This document shows positions 16,247 to 25,349 of a DNA stretch of 64,000 nucleotides, in pieces; position 1 is the first letter of the stretch, and each line of letters opens with the position of its first letter. The notes below the pieces were generated by a model that was not told the DNA's origin, ran no database searches, and saw only the letters and a program-made list of their open reading frames with translations. Both the position numbers and the translations under genes were made by a program. Origin of the DNA: ZC4RG30 sp046347045 (GTDB lineage Bacteria > Pseudomonadota > Gammaproteobacteria > Steroidobacterales > Steroidobacteraceae); contig JAXMGX010000009.1 in assembly GCA_046347045.1 (NCBI GenBank), positions 124,001 through 188,000 of the forward strand. Reading direction: 5' to 3'.

Positions 16247-16880
16247 GCAGGCCGGTCCAGATTTCCGCGAGCTGTTCGGCGGAGGCCAGTCCCTCGATCC
16301 GGGTCCAGTGGGCGGCGCCTGCCTTGCGCAGCAGCGTGACGGCCGCGTGATTGGCCTTGCTGCCGCGCCACACATCGAATTGCCGCAGCACCTCCATCAC
16401 CACGGGCCGCGTGCCGGTGAGGAACGTCCAGCGGGCACCGGACTTCGCGGCATAGGCCTTGAGGATCTGCGGTGAGTCGAAATCGGGATCAACGGAAATC
16501 GAAACGAAAGAGGGCATCGGCCCCTTGCCCGCGAGCAGGTGCTGCATGTGGACAAGCGAGGCCGTCATCACCGGGCAGATGGTGGTGCACGAGGTGTAGA
16601 TGAAATTGAGCACCACGGATTGATCCGTGGCCAGAACCCGCGCCAGCTCCACCATGCCGCCAGTTTCGGTGCGCAGCTGCACCTTCGGGATTGCGTAGTC
16701 GTGCTCGCTTCGGGCAATGGCCGGGCTGGTCATCATCGCGCGATGCGCGGCGTGCTCGTCCGCGCCGGCAGTGGCATCGGCCGCATGCATGCTGTGATCG
16801 TGCTGCTGGGCCAGCGCGGACATGCCGAACCCGAGCAGCATCGGCCCTTCCATCAGCAGCCGGCGACGTGAGAGTTCCAT
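16239..16880 (-). CDS. SCO1/SenC family copper chaperone-like protein
   Basis: A 213-residue exported protein with an RR-containing N-terminus (ELSRRRLLMEGP). The thioredoxin-like SCO fold is recognisable from VVLNFIYTSCTTICP, which gives the copper-binding CxxxC pair Cys98 and Cys102, and from the distal His178 in NHAAVTLL. VSISVDPDFDSPQILKAYA is a typical SCO stretch. A His/Met-rich segment (HDHSMHAADATA) after the signal could also bind copper. SCO proteins deliver Cu to the CuA site of oxidases or act as thiol-redox proteins. Here it precedes a cytochrome/binding-protein fusion rather than oxidase genes. Confidence 0.9.
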   Translation of the reverse strand: MELSRRRLLMEGPMLLGFGMSALAQQHDHSMHAADATAGADEHAAHRAMMTSPAIARSEHDYAIPKVQLRTETGGMVELARVLATDQSVVLNFIYTSCTTICPVMTASLVHMQHLLAGKGPMPSFVSISVDPDFDSPQILKAYAAKSGARWTFLTGTRPVVMEVLRQFDVWRGSKANHAAVTLLRKAGAAHWTRIEGLASAEQLAEIWTGLHA

Positions 16881-16940
16881 GGGGCACCCCGGTATTCACG
16901 AAGACTGCCCTTAGCCTGAGCGGTGCCCGGCCGGGGGACA

Positions 16941-17762
16941 ATGCTGGCTTTTCCCGCCCCCGCCTACAGGTTGTCCCTACCTTTTTTCGGGATCGAGCCA
17001 GCCGACAATTCCTGCGTGCGAACGGGAGTGGCAGGGCTGCTGTTGTTGTTCGCCTGTGTCTCCCCGGGGGCGCGGGCTGACATATTCACGTTTGTCGACG
17101 AGTCGGGCACCGCGCACTTCTCCAATGTGCCCAACGATCCGCGCTACCAGGTGCTGATCGCGGCGGCCGCCGAGGGCACGCGGGCCGGCGAGCACATCGC
17201 CGCCGACGTGGTGCTAGCGAATGCGCGTCGCTACGAACACATGATCGAGTCCGCTGCCGCGCGGGTGCGCATCGAGGCGCAGTTGCTGCGTGCGGTGATC
17301 GCCGTGGAAAGCGGCTACAACGCCCGGGCCGTCTCGCGCGCGGGAGCACGCGGACTGATGCAGCTGATGCCCGACACCGCGCGCCGCTATGGCGTGCGCA
17401 ATGTGTTCGATCCGGCACAGAACATCCACGGCGGCGCACGCTACCTGCGCTACCTGCTCGACCGCTACGGCCAGGACAAGGAGCTGGCGCTGGCCGCCTA
17501 CAACGCCGGCGAGGGCGCCGTCGAACGGCACGGACGCAAGGTGCCGCCCTTCGCCGAGACCCGGCTGTACGTGCCGCGCGTGCTGGGCATCTACAGGGCG
17601 CTGCTCGGCGGACGCCGGGACCCTGCCCATGGCGTTACCGCGATTCACCACCGCGGTTCGGGGGATTTCCCGCCGCCGCCGACAGGGTGCTGCCTACCGC
17701 CGCTGCCGGCCGCAGTTGCCTATCTTGCAATCACCAGTCGACCACCGTCGCCCGTCGCATGA
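16941..17762 (+). CDS. Lytic transglycosylase (SLT domain) with DUF4124-like N-terminus
   Basis: A protein of up to 273 residues. After a hydrophobic leader (VAGLLLLFACVSPGARA) comes a DUF4124-like beta segment (DIFTFVDESGTAHFSNVP), then the SLT domain: AVIAVESGYNARAVSRAGARGLMQLMPDTARRYGV with catalytic Glu in the AVES motif, and ALAAYNAGEGAV. It cleaves peptidoglycan glycan strands in the periplasm. The ATG at 16941 has a GGGGGA upstream but leaves about 25 residues before the hydrophobic core; a GTG at 17016 would give a standard signal peptide but lacks a ribosome-binding site. It ends 14 bases before the giant oxidase gene, suggesting a role in assembling the downstream secretion machinery. 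Confidence 0.88.
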   Translation: MLAFPAPAYRLSLPFFGIEPADNSCVRTGVAGLLLLFACVSPGARADIFTFVDESGTAHFSNVPNDPRYQVLIAAAAEGTRAGEHIAADVVLANARRYEHMIESAAARVRIEAQLLRAVIAVESGYNARAVSRAGARGLMQLMPDTARRYGVRNVFDPAQNIHGGARYLRYLLDRYGQDKELALAAYNAGEGAVERHGRKVPPFAETRLYVPRVLGIYRALLGGRRDPAHGVTAIHHRGSGDFPPPPTGCCLPPLPAAVAYLAITSRPPSPVA

Positions 17763-17776
17763 CAGGGGATTCGAAG

Positions 17777-20700
17777 ATGAACATCACCGACAACCTCCGC
17801 AACCACCGGTCAGCCCTGTTGGGAGTGCGCGGCCTGTTGTGGCTTGTGCTGGGCTTCGTGCTGGCACCGCTGGCGCAGGCGCAGAACGCCATCGTCGATG
17901 CTGAATGCCCGGCCACGCCAGGGCCCGCGGGCCAGATATCGCTGCGCGTGGTGCAGCAGGACGGCACCGACATCCCCATCGGCTACCGCTGGCTTGTGGA
18001 GGAAGACGCCACCTATCCCGTGACGCCGGGCACGGTGCAGGGCAAGTGCGCGCTGGCCGTGAACCTGCATCGCAGCTACATGCCCCTGGTGGGCACCGGC
18101 CATTCCGATGCCGCGGCGGTGACCATTCCGGTTCCGGACGCCAACAAGCGTTACTACGTGTCGGTGCTGCCGGACCAGTCGGCCACTTCCGATTGCGCCA
18201 GCGTCGATGGTCCGGCGCAGTGCTTCACGCAGACCGGCCGCCAGGCCGTGTTCGCGCCGGGCGCGACCAACACCACCGTCCATGTGCTGGTGACGCCGCA
18301 GCCACTGCCTACTTCGCAGATCTGGGTGCGGGCCTTCGAAGACACCAATTCCATCAACAACGCCTGGGACACGGGCGAGGCCGGCCTCGGCGGCTTCATG
18401 GTGTTCATCTACGACATGGGTGGGCAGCTGGCCACGGATACCTTCGGCAATCCGCTGGGCACCACCTATGTGGATGGCTCTCCCGGCACGGTACTGAAGA
18501 TGGGCAACGGCACCATCCGCACCATGACGGCGCTGGAAGTCGATGATCCGGCAAAGAACCCCTACCACCTCGCCGTGGGCGAGGCGCTGATCAAGAACAT
18601 CTCGCCGGGCAAGTACGGCGTGCAGATCATCCCGAAGGCGGGCGAGGGCTGGCAGCAGACGCACACCATCGAGGGCACCAAGGGCATCGATGCGTGGATC
18701 CTCGCGGGCGAGTCGCAGTACGCGTTGTTCGCGGAATTCGGCCCGGGCTTCCACCATGCCGACATCGGTTTCGTGAGGCCGATGAACCATATCTCCGCGA
18801 ATTCGGGCCCGCGCGGCACCATCAACGGCCGCGTGGTGAACATGCACATGACCCGCCCGCGCGACAATCCGGCCGATTACTCCATGCATGGCGGGCAGCC
18901 GCTGCCCGGATGCTGGGTCGGATTGAACGAGATGCTGGCAGGCGCGGTGGGGCGCGGTGTATTCGCGGCGCCCTGCGACGCCGAGAGCCGCTTCAGCATC
19001 CCGAACGTGCCCGATGGCACCTACCAGCTGGTCTTCTGGGACAGCTACCTGCTCAACATCTTCGCCTCGCAGTCCGTCACCGTCACCAATGGCGTGAGCT
19101 CGCTGGGCAACAACCCGGACATCCCGGTGTTCCAGTGGTTCGGCAACCACCACAACTGGGTGTTCAACGACCTGAACGGCAACGGCATGCGCGATCCCGG
19201 CGAGGCCGGCCTGCCGGAGCAGGTGGTGAATCTGCGTTATCGCGATGGCTCGATCTACATGACCAATGTGACCGATGCGGAGGGCTACCTGCCCTTCGAG
19301 GAGGTCTTCCCGTTCTTCAGCTGGCTGGTGGCGGAGATCGACTTCGCGCGCTTCAAGGCCACCGGCGTCACCATCAGCGTCGATGCCGGCGGCCCGGTCA
19401 AGGGCACCACGGCTGCGGACTACGGTCCGGGCAACATCGGCAATGGCTCGATGAATCCGCAGCTCCAGGACCCGGCAGATGGCGGCACCAATTGCGACGG
19501 CCCGGACGGTCCGGGTTGCGTCACGCGCACCGAGTTGGGCCCCGTGCTGCTGGAGGGCGTGAACACCTTCCTGGGTACGACCACCAACTTCGAGTGGGGC
19601 AAGAAGGCCTATGCGCCCGGCGAGAACGGCGGCATCTCCGGCATCATCCAGTACGCCACCACGCGCGCCGAGCAGGATCCGCGCTTTGCCGCGGCCGAAA
19701 CCTGGGAGACCGGCATTCCCCGCGTGCAGGTGAACCTGTATCGCGCCGACTCCAGGGGCAACATCACCGATGTGAACGGCGAGGCGGGCGTGCAGCTCGC
19801 CGACGTGGACAACTTCCCCTTCACCTGGATGGAGGGTGGTGCACGCGGACCGGAAGACGTCGACCGCAACAACAACGGCGTGTTCGATGCCGGCGACGCG
19901 GTGAACATCGTGCATTCCGACAGCTGGGACGACAACCCGCCCACCAATTGCCCGGGTGATGCGGCCGACACCTTCCACGATGGCGATGGCACCAACGGCA
20001 ACAGTGGCCGCTCGGGCTGGGCCTTCGACGGCAAGTGCTACGACGGCATGCGCAACTACCAGCAGGTGCGTCCGGCCGTGTTCGACGGCGGCTATGCGTT
20101 CTTCGACTACGTTCCGGCCGGCCTTGCCTCGGGCAACCCCGCGGTCACGCTGGTGGCGGGCAACTACGTCGTGGAAGCCAACACGCCTCCGGGCTACCTG
20201 CACCAGACCGAAGAAAGCCAGAACGTGGCGCTGGGCGACGCCTTCAAGGTGAAAGCGCAGGCGCTGCCGCCGGTGTGCGTGGGCGACATGCGCACCATCG
20301 GCGACAAGCTTTCGCTGTTCCCCGTAGCCGATGCGCCCTTTGCGGGCACCGCGCGTCCGATGTGCGACCGCAAGATCGCGCTGCTGACCGACGGCAAGAA
20401 CACCGGCGTCAGCTTCTTCATGTACACCGAGGTGCCGGTCACGGGCCACATCAAGGGCTTCGTGCTGAACGACCTGACCAACGAGTTCAATCCGCTGTCG
20501 CCGAACTTCGGCGAGAAGTTCGCGCCCTCGTGGCTGCCGGTCTCGATCCGCGACTACGCGGGCAACGAGATCAACCACATCTACACGGATGAATACGGCG
20601 TCTACAACGCCATCGTGCCGTCGAGCTACCGCATCAACGTGCCCATGCCCTCGGGCGTGTCGCCCAACATGGCGCAGGTGTGCCTGAATTCCCCGGTGAT

Positions 20701-23700
20701 GCAGGATCCGGCGCAGCCGGGCGTGTGGATCCCCGATCCGCACTTCGACAAGCACTACACGCAGTTCTGCTACACCTTCAACTTCACTCCCGGGCAGACC
20801 ACCTACGCCGATACGCCGATCCTGCCGATCGCCGGTTTCACCGGAAACGGCAATTTCCAGCTTGACGCGGAATACCCGGACCACACGCCGGTGATCGCCA
20901 GCGTCAATGCCGTGAACACCAAGGGCGGTGGACCGTACCTGGAGTCCTCCTCCGGCACGATCACCATCACTTCGCGCGGCACCGTGCAGGTGCCCGATCC
21001 CAGCGCCGCCCGCGTGGACGGCAGCTCGCAGGTGCTGGTGAACCGCGACTACGGCTTCGGCAATGCCGCCGGCACGGTACGCATCGGCGGCGTGGCGCTC
21101 ACCGTCACGAGCTGGAGCAATGACGTCATCGTGGCGACGGTGCCTGCCAACACGCGCACCGGCCAGCTCTCCGTGCAGCGCGCCGACGGCAACCGCAGCC
21201 GCCGCGGCGTCACCTTCACCATCGGCCTGAATCCGAACCTGGTCGTCCCCGTGGCGCCGGGCGGCAACATCCAGGCGGCCATCGATGCGGCGCCCGCCGG
21301 CGGCCTGGTGCTCATTGCGCCGGGCAGCTACTCGGAGATGCTCATCCTCACCAAGCCCGTGGCCCTGCAGGGCTGGGGTGCCGATTCCACGCTCATCAAC
21401 GCCGTGCAGTCGCCGGTGCAGAAGATCGAGCGCTGGCGCGTGGAGGCCAATCGCCGCGTGAACTGCGTGGCGCCGAACAGCCCGGATCGCATCGGGCTGT
21501 TGCCGGGGCAGACCAACAACACCGGCCCGGGCGCCAATGCCTGCAACTTCCCGCCGGGCACGGGGCTGTTCAACACGCTCGAAGGTCCGGGCGTGCTCGT
21601 TGCCCCCGTCGAAGGCGTGTTCGCGGCCGGCCGTTCGGCGCGCATCGATGGCCTGACCATCACCGGCTCCGACCAGTCGGCGGCCGTGCTGGTGAATGGC
21701 TATGCGCACTACCTGGAGATCGGCAACAACGTCATCACCAGCAACCAGGGTCCGGCGGCCTCGGGCATCCGCGTCGGCCATCCGACGCTGCTGACCGCCA
21801 CCGGTGAGGCCGAGAGCGGCCACAACGACAATGTCTACATCCACAACAATCTGGTGGCGCAGAACGGTGGCCTAGTCGAACCGGGTGCCGGCATCGGCCT
21901 CTACACGGGCAGCGACGGCTACCGCGTGGTCGAGAACTTCATCTCGGGCAACTACGCCGTGTTCGACGGCGCGGGCATCGCGCACTATGGCCTGAGCCCG
22001 GGCGGCCTGATCGCCGACAACGACATCGTGTTCAACCAGGGCTTCGACCAGACGGTGGGCGGCGGCGGCAACGCCGGCGGCATCCTGATTGCGGGCCATG
22101 AAGCCGAAATCGGCGCGGCGCTCACCCAGTCCCCGGGCTCGGGCTCGGTCACGGTGCTGCGCAATCGCATCCAGGGCAACCAGGCTGGATCAGGCGACGG
22201 CGGCGGCATCGTGCTGCGCCGGATCAACGGCCAGGACGTGCTGGCCGGCGGCCGGGCCACCTGGCACGAGATCGGCATATTCAACAACCTGATCGTGAAC
22301 AACGTGGCGGGCTATCGGGCCGGCGGCCTCATCATGCAGGACGCGCTGAAGGTCCGGCTGATCAACAACACGATCGCCAACAACGACAGCACGGCCACGG
22401 CGGGCAATGCCCTGCCGCCGGCCATCTTCACCACGCAGGGCGCCACGTCGACGGCGCAGCCGGCGGGTGTGGTGCTGCTGGCGCCCAGCACGGAACTCAC
22501 GACCGGGCTCACGGCGCAGCAGCTGCAGCTCGTGACGGCGCCGGCGTCGAATCCCGACGTGCTCAACAACATCGTGCTCGGCAACCGCTCGCTGGTGTGG
22601 TCCACCACGACGCCGGTGGGTGGTCTGCCGAATTCGCCGGGCGCTGGCGCGGGAACCCTGGCTCCGGCCGCACAGCCCTTCTGGGACCTTGCCGTGGTTG
22701 GCGCTGCGCCGGGCCTCGAGATGAACCTGGTGCGCAACCTGCTCACCGACATCGCCAGCAACGCCGGCTACACCAACAACCCGCGCGTGGCCGTGGCCGA
22801 TCTCGCCAGCGAGAAGGCGGTGATGGTCAATCCGTACTGGAACTGCTCGCCCTCGGGCACCGGCCAGGACTGCGTCACCAGCGATGGCACCATCGTCGGG
22901 GCCGAATTCACCACGCTGCTGAGTTCGGCGGCCGCGCTCGACGAGGGCGGCAACTTCATCGACGTGCACTATGGTCCGCTGACCATCGGCAATTCCGATT
23001 ACCACCTGGCCCCGGGCAGCACCGCCATCGATTCAGGGCGCGTGAATCCGCCGCCCGACCGCTTCCTGGAGTCCGACATCGATGGCAATCCGCGCCTGAA
23101 CCGCTTCGACATCGGCGCGGACGAGTGGGGCACTGCCAGCGCCAATGTCGCGCCGCAGATCGTGCCGGACGCCGTGACGCTGCAGGTGTTGCAGGGCACG
23201 AATGTGTCCTACCGCGTGCCGGCCACCGATCCGAACCCCGGCTCGGTGCTGACGTACAGCATCACCGGTGCGCTGATCCGCGATCCGGCCAGCAACACCT
23301 TCGTGCCGGTGGCGTGGGGCAGCGTGGCTGCTCCGTCCATCGATCCGGCCACGGGCGTGTTCGCCTGGAATGCCCAGCCGGTGATCCCGTTCAGCGGCGG
23401 CAACAATGGCAACTGCAACAACTACAACGCCAACCGTCGCCGCGACCTGCGCTTCACGGTCGAAGTGTCCGATGGCACGGCCTCGACTGCGGGCACCGTG
23501 GATGTGCAGGTCTGCCGTGCGGCCAACGGCGCGATCAACGCCGTCGACGACGCCTACGCGGTGACCAGCGTCGGCACCTTCACGCAGGCGGCGCCGGGCG
23601 TGCTCGGCAACGACGCCAACCCGAACGCCAACCGTGGCGGCGGGGCGCTGGCAGCGACGCTGGTGACGGATACGCCCAATACGGCAGGTCACGTGGACGT

Positions 23701-25327
23701 GGCGGCCTCGGGCGCCTTCACCTTCTCGCCCGTGCTCAACTGGGTGGGCAGCGCGAGCTTCACCTACAGCGCGACGGACGGCGTGGGTTCCGACACGGCG
23801 ACGGTGACGCTGACGCGCGCATTCACGCCCACGGTGGTGCGCTTCACCAACGGCAGCTGGACGATCAGTGGCGTGCGCCTCGGAGGCAACAACACGCCCC
23901 GCTGCTATCGCGCCACGCTCGATCGCACCGGCCAGCGCATCGGCAACGTGCTGGTGGCCGCCAATGCGACGAGCTGGGACATCACCGGCACGGCCCAGCC
24001 CTTCCAGGCAGGGGACACCGTGACGGTCACCAGTGGCACGACCACGAACACCACCTTGTGCAGCCTCACGGGCGGCGCGGTGGTGGGCACCATGGCCGGG
24101 CTGGTGGTCAACGGCAACACCGCCACGCAGGAGGCGCTGACCACGGCCTTCGTGCAGTGCCCGGGTGACACCGACGGCGATGGCCAGCTCAGCACGGCCG
24201 AACGCGCCGCGCTGCCGCCGGGCACGCCGAACCGCGTGTGCAAGCACCTGGCCGCCGGTGACGGCTTCATCCACCTGGCCGATGGCAAGGAGCTCTACAC
24301 CTTCGGGTTCTCCGATGTCTCGTCGGTCCGTCCGGAAGAGGCGATCGCCAAGGGCCTGCTGAATGCGAACTTCCCGGCGCCGACGCTGGTGTTCGACGAG
24401 GGCGACGAGGTGTTCCTGACGCTCACCAACGTCGGCATGCTGAAGCGCCCGGATCTGTTCGATCCGCACTCCGTGCACTTCCACGGTTTCCCGAACGCGG
24501 CCACCGTGTTCGACGGCGTGCCGGAATCGGGCATCAGCGTGAACATGGGCTCGAGCCTCACCTACTACTACAAGATCGTGGAGGCGGGCACCTACATGTA
24601 CCACTGCCACGTGGAGGCGGCCGAACACATGCAGATGGGCATGCTGGGCAACCTCTACATCCGGCCGAAGCAGAACCGGCTGGCGGCAGGCACGCTGCTC
24701 GGCAGCTACGTGCACCGCGCGGGAGACCTGTACGCCTACAACGACGGCGATGGTTCGACGCGCTACGACGTGGAGGCCGCGCTGCAGCTCGGCTCGATGG
24801 ACTCGATCTTCCACACCGAGCACATCAACGTGCAGCCGCTGCCCTTCGCCTCGATGAAGGACGACTACGGCATGCTGAACGGCCGCGGCTATCCGCAGAC
24901 CATCAGCACGGCCGATGTCCCGGTGGTGCCCGATGGCGACAAGGCCACGTCCGGCGTGGACAGCGCCGCGGACTCCTCGCAGAAGATCACCTCGCTGGTC
25001 ACCGCAAGGGCCGGTCAGCGGATCCTGCTGCGGCTGACGAACCTCAACGTCACGCGGTTCTACACCATGGGCATCACCGGCGGCCTGTCGATGCGCATCG
25101 TCGGCCAGGGTGGCCACATCCTGCGCGGACCCGGCGGGCAGAACCTCTACAAGGACACCGGTTCGGTCACGCTGGGCGGCGGTGAGTCGGCGGATGTGAT
25201 CATCGATACCACCGGCGTCGCGCCCGGCACCTATGTGCTGTATTCGAAGAATCTCGAGGCGCTGAGCAACGGCGAGGACCCGGCCCTGGGCGGCATGATG
25301 ACCGAGATCCGGATCTCGGCGCCCTGA
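17777..25327 (+). CDS. Giant secreted multicopper-oxidase fusion protein (2516 residues)
   Basis: Signal peptide at 1-35 (cleavage after PLAQA). Recognisable pieces in order are SdrD-B/Cna-B-like repeats (about 190-260 and 460-510, the latter with NDLNGNGMRDPGEAGLP), an IPT/TIG-like domain (about 1040-1150), a right-handed beta-helix (about 1160-1785, ending DIDGNPRLNRFDIGADEWG), a cadherin/Ig-like domain (1790-1910), a Big_9-like domain with APGVLGNDANPN (1920-2013), and a multicopper oxidase domain (about 2155-2516). Copper ligands are HxxHFHG at 2231-2237 and YHCHVEAAEHMQMGM with H2276, C2277, H2278 and H2284. AGGGGA before ATG 17777 supports the start. Length and architecture recall the large oxidases (MofA, McoA, OmpB) linked to metal redox. 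Confidence 0.88.
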   Translation: MNITDNLRNHRSALLGVRGLLWLVLGFVLAPLAQAQNAIVDAECPATPGPAGQISLRVVQQDGTDIPIGYRWLVEEDATYPVTPGTVQGKCALAVNLHRSYMPLVGTGHSDAAAVTIPVPDANKRYYVSVLPDQSATSDCASVDGPAQCFTQTGRQAVFAPGATNTTVHVLVTPQPLPTSQIWVRAFEDTNSINNAWDTGEAGLGGFMVFIYDMGGQLATDTFGNPLGTTYVDGSPGTVLKMGNGTIRTMTALEVDDPAKNPYHLAVGEALIKNISPGKYGVQIIPKAGEGWQQTHTIEGTKGIDAWILAGESQYALFAEFGPGFHHADIGFVRPMNHISANSGPRGTINGRVVNMHMTRPRDNPADYSMHGGQPLPGCWVGLNEMLAGAVGRGVFAAPCDAESRFSIPNVPDGTYQLVFWDSYLLNIFASQSVTVTNGVSSLGNNPDIPVFQWFGNHHNWVFNDLNGNGMRDPGEAGLPEQVVNLRYRDGSIYMTNVTDAEGYLPFEEVFPFFSWLVAEIDFARFKATGVTISVDAGGPVKGTTAADYGPGNIGNGSMNPQLQDPADGGTNCDGPDGPGCVTRTELGPVLLEGVNTFLGTTTNFEWGKKAYAPGENGGISGIIQYATTRAEQDPRFAAAETWETGIPRVQVNLYRADSRGNITDVNGEAGVQLADVDNFPFTWMEGGARGPEDVDRNNNGVFDAGDAVNIVHSDSWDDNPPTNCPGDAADTFHDGDGTNGNSGRSGWAFDGKCYDGMRNYQQVRPAVFDGGYAFFDYVPAGLASGNPAVTLVAGNYVVEANTPPGYLHQTEESQNVALGDAFKVKAQALPPVCVGDMRTIGDKLSLFPVADAPFAGTARPMCDRKIALLTDGKNTGVSFFMYTEVPVTGHIKGFVLNDLTNEFNPLSPNFGEKFAPSWLPVSIRDYAGNEINHIYTDEYGVYNAIVPSSYRINVPMPSGVSPNMAQVCLNSPVMQDPAQPGVWIPDPHFDKHYTQFCYTFNFTPGQTTYADTPILPIAGFTGNGNFQLDAEYPDHTPVIASVNAVNTKGGGPYLESSSGTITITSRGTVQVPDPSAARVDGSSQVLVNRDYGFGNAAGTVRIGGVALTVTSWSNDVIVATVPANTRTGQLSVQRADGNRSRRGVTFTIGLNPNLVVPVAPGGNIQAAIDAAPAGGLVLIAPGSYSEMLILTKPVALQGWGADSTLINAVQSPVQKIERWRVEANRRVNCVAPNSPDRIGLLPGQTNNTGPGANACNFPPGTGLFNTLEGPGVLVAPVEGVFAAGRSARIDGLTITGSDQSAAVLVNGYAHYLEIGNNVITSNQGPAASGIRVGHPTLLTATGEAESGHNDNVYIHNNLVAQNGGLVEPGAGIGLYTGSDGYRVVENFISGNYAVFDGAGIAHYGLSPGGLIADNDIVFNQGFDQTVGGGGNAGGILIAGHEAEIGAALTQSPGSGSVTVLRNRIQGNQAGSGDGGGIVLRRINGQDVLAGGRATWHEIGIFNNLIVNNVAGYRAGGLIMQDALKVRLINNTIANNDSTATAGNALPPAIFTTQGATSTAQPAGVVLLAPSTELTTGLTAQQLQLVTAPASNPDVLNNIVLGNRSLVWSTTTPVGGLPNSPGAGAGTLAPAAQPFWDLAVVGAAPGLEMNLVRNLLTDIASNAGYTNNPRVAVADLASEKAVMVNPYWNCSPSGTGQDCVTSDGTIVGAEFTTLLSSAAALDEGGNFIDVHYGPLTIGNSDYHLAPGSTAIDSGRVNPPPDRFLESDIDGNPRLNRFDIGADEWGTASANVAPQIVPDAVTLQVLQGTNVSYRVPATDPNPGSVLTYSITGALIRDPASNTFVPVAWGSVAAPSIDPATGVFAWNAQPVIPFSGGNNGNCNNYNANRRRDLRFTVEVSDGTASTAGTVDVQVCRAANGAINAVDDAYAVTSVGTFTQAAPGVLGNDANPNANRGGGALAATLVTDTPNTAGHVDVAASGAFTFSPVLNWVGSASFTYSATDGVGSDTATVTLTRAFTPTVVRFTNGSWTISGVRLGGNNTPRCYRATLDRTGQRIGNVLVAANATSWDITGTAQPFQAGDTVTVTSGTTTNTTLCSLTGGAVVGTMAGLVVNGNTATQEALTTAFVQCPGDTDGDGQLSTAERAALPPGTPNRVCKHLAAGDGFIHLADGKELYTFGFSDVSSVRPEEAIAKGLLNANFPAPTLVFDEGDEVFLTLTNVGMLKRPDLFDPHSVHFHGFPNAATVFDGVPESGISVNMGSSLTYYYKIVEAGTYMYHCHVEAAEHMQMGMLGNLYIRPKQNRLAAGTLLGSYVHRAGDLYAYNDGDGSTRYDVEAALQLGSMDSIFHTEHINVQPLPFASMKDDYGMLNGRGYPQTISTADVPVVPDGDKATSGVDSAADSSQKITSLVTARAGQRILLRLTNLNVTRFYTMGITGGLSMRIVGQGGHILRGPGGQNLYKDTGSVTLGGGESADVIIDTTGVAPGTYVLYSKNLEALSNGEDPALGGMMTEIRISAP

Positions 25328-25349
25328 AAGGACTGCAGGAGAAGTGAAC

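Noticed and set aside
17810..21844. A 1344-codon open frame on the minus strand
   Set aside because: It is antisense to the giant oxidase gene, which has a signal peptide and recognisable domains. Long antisense open frames are expected in such high-GC coding DNA. The translation has low complexity (His/Arg/Ala rich) and no motif.
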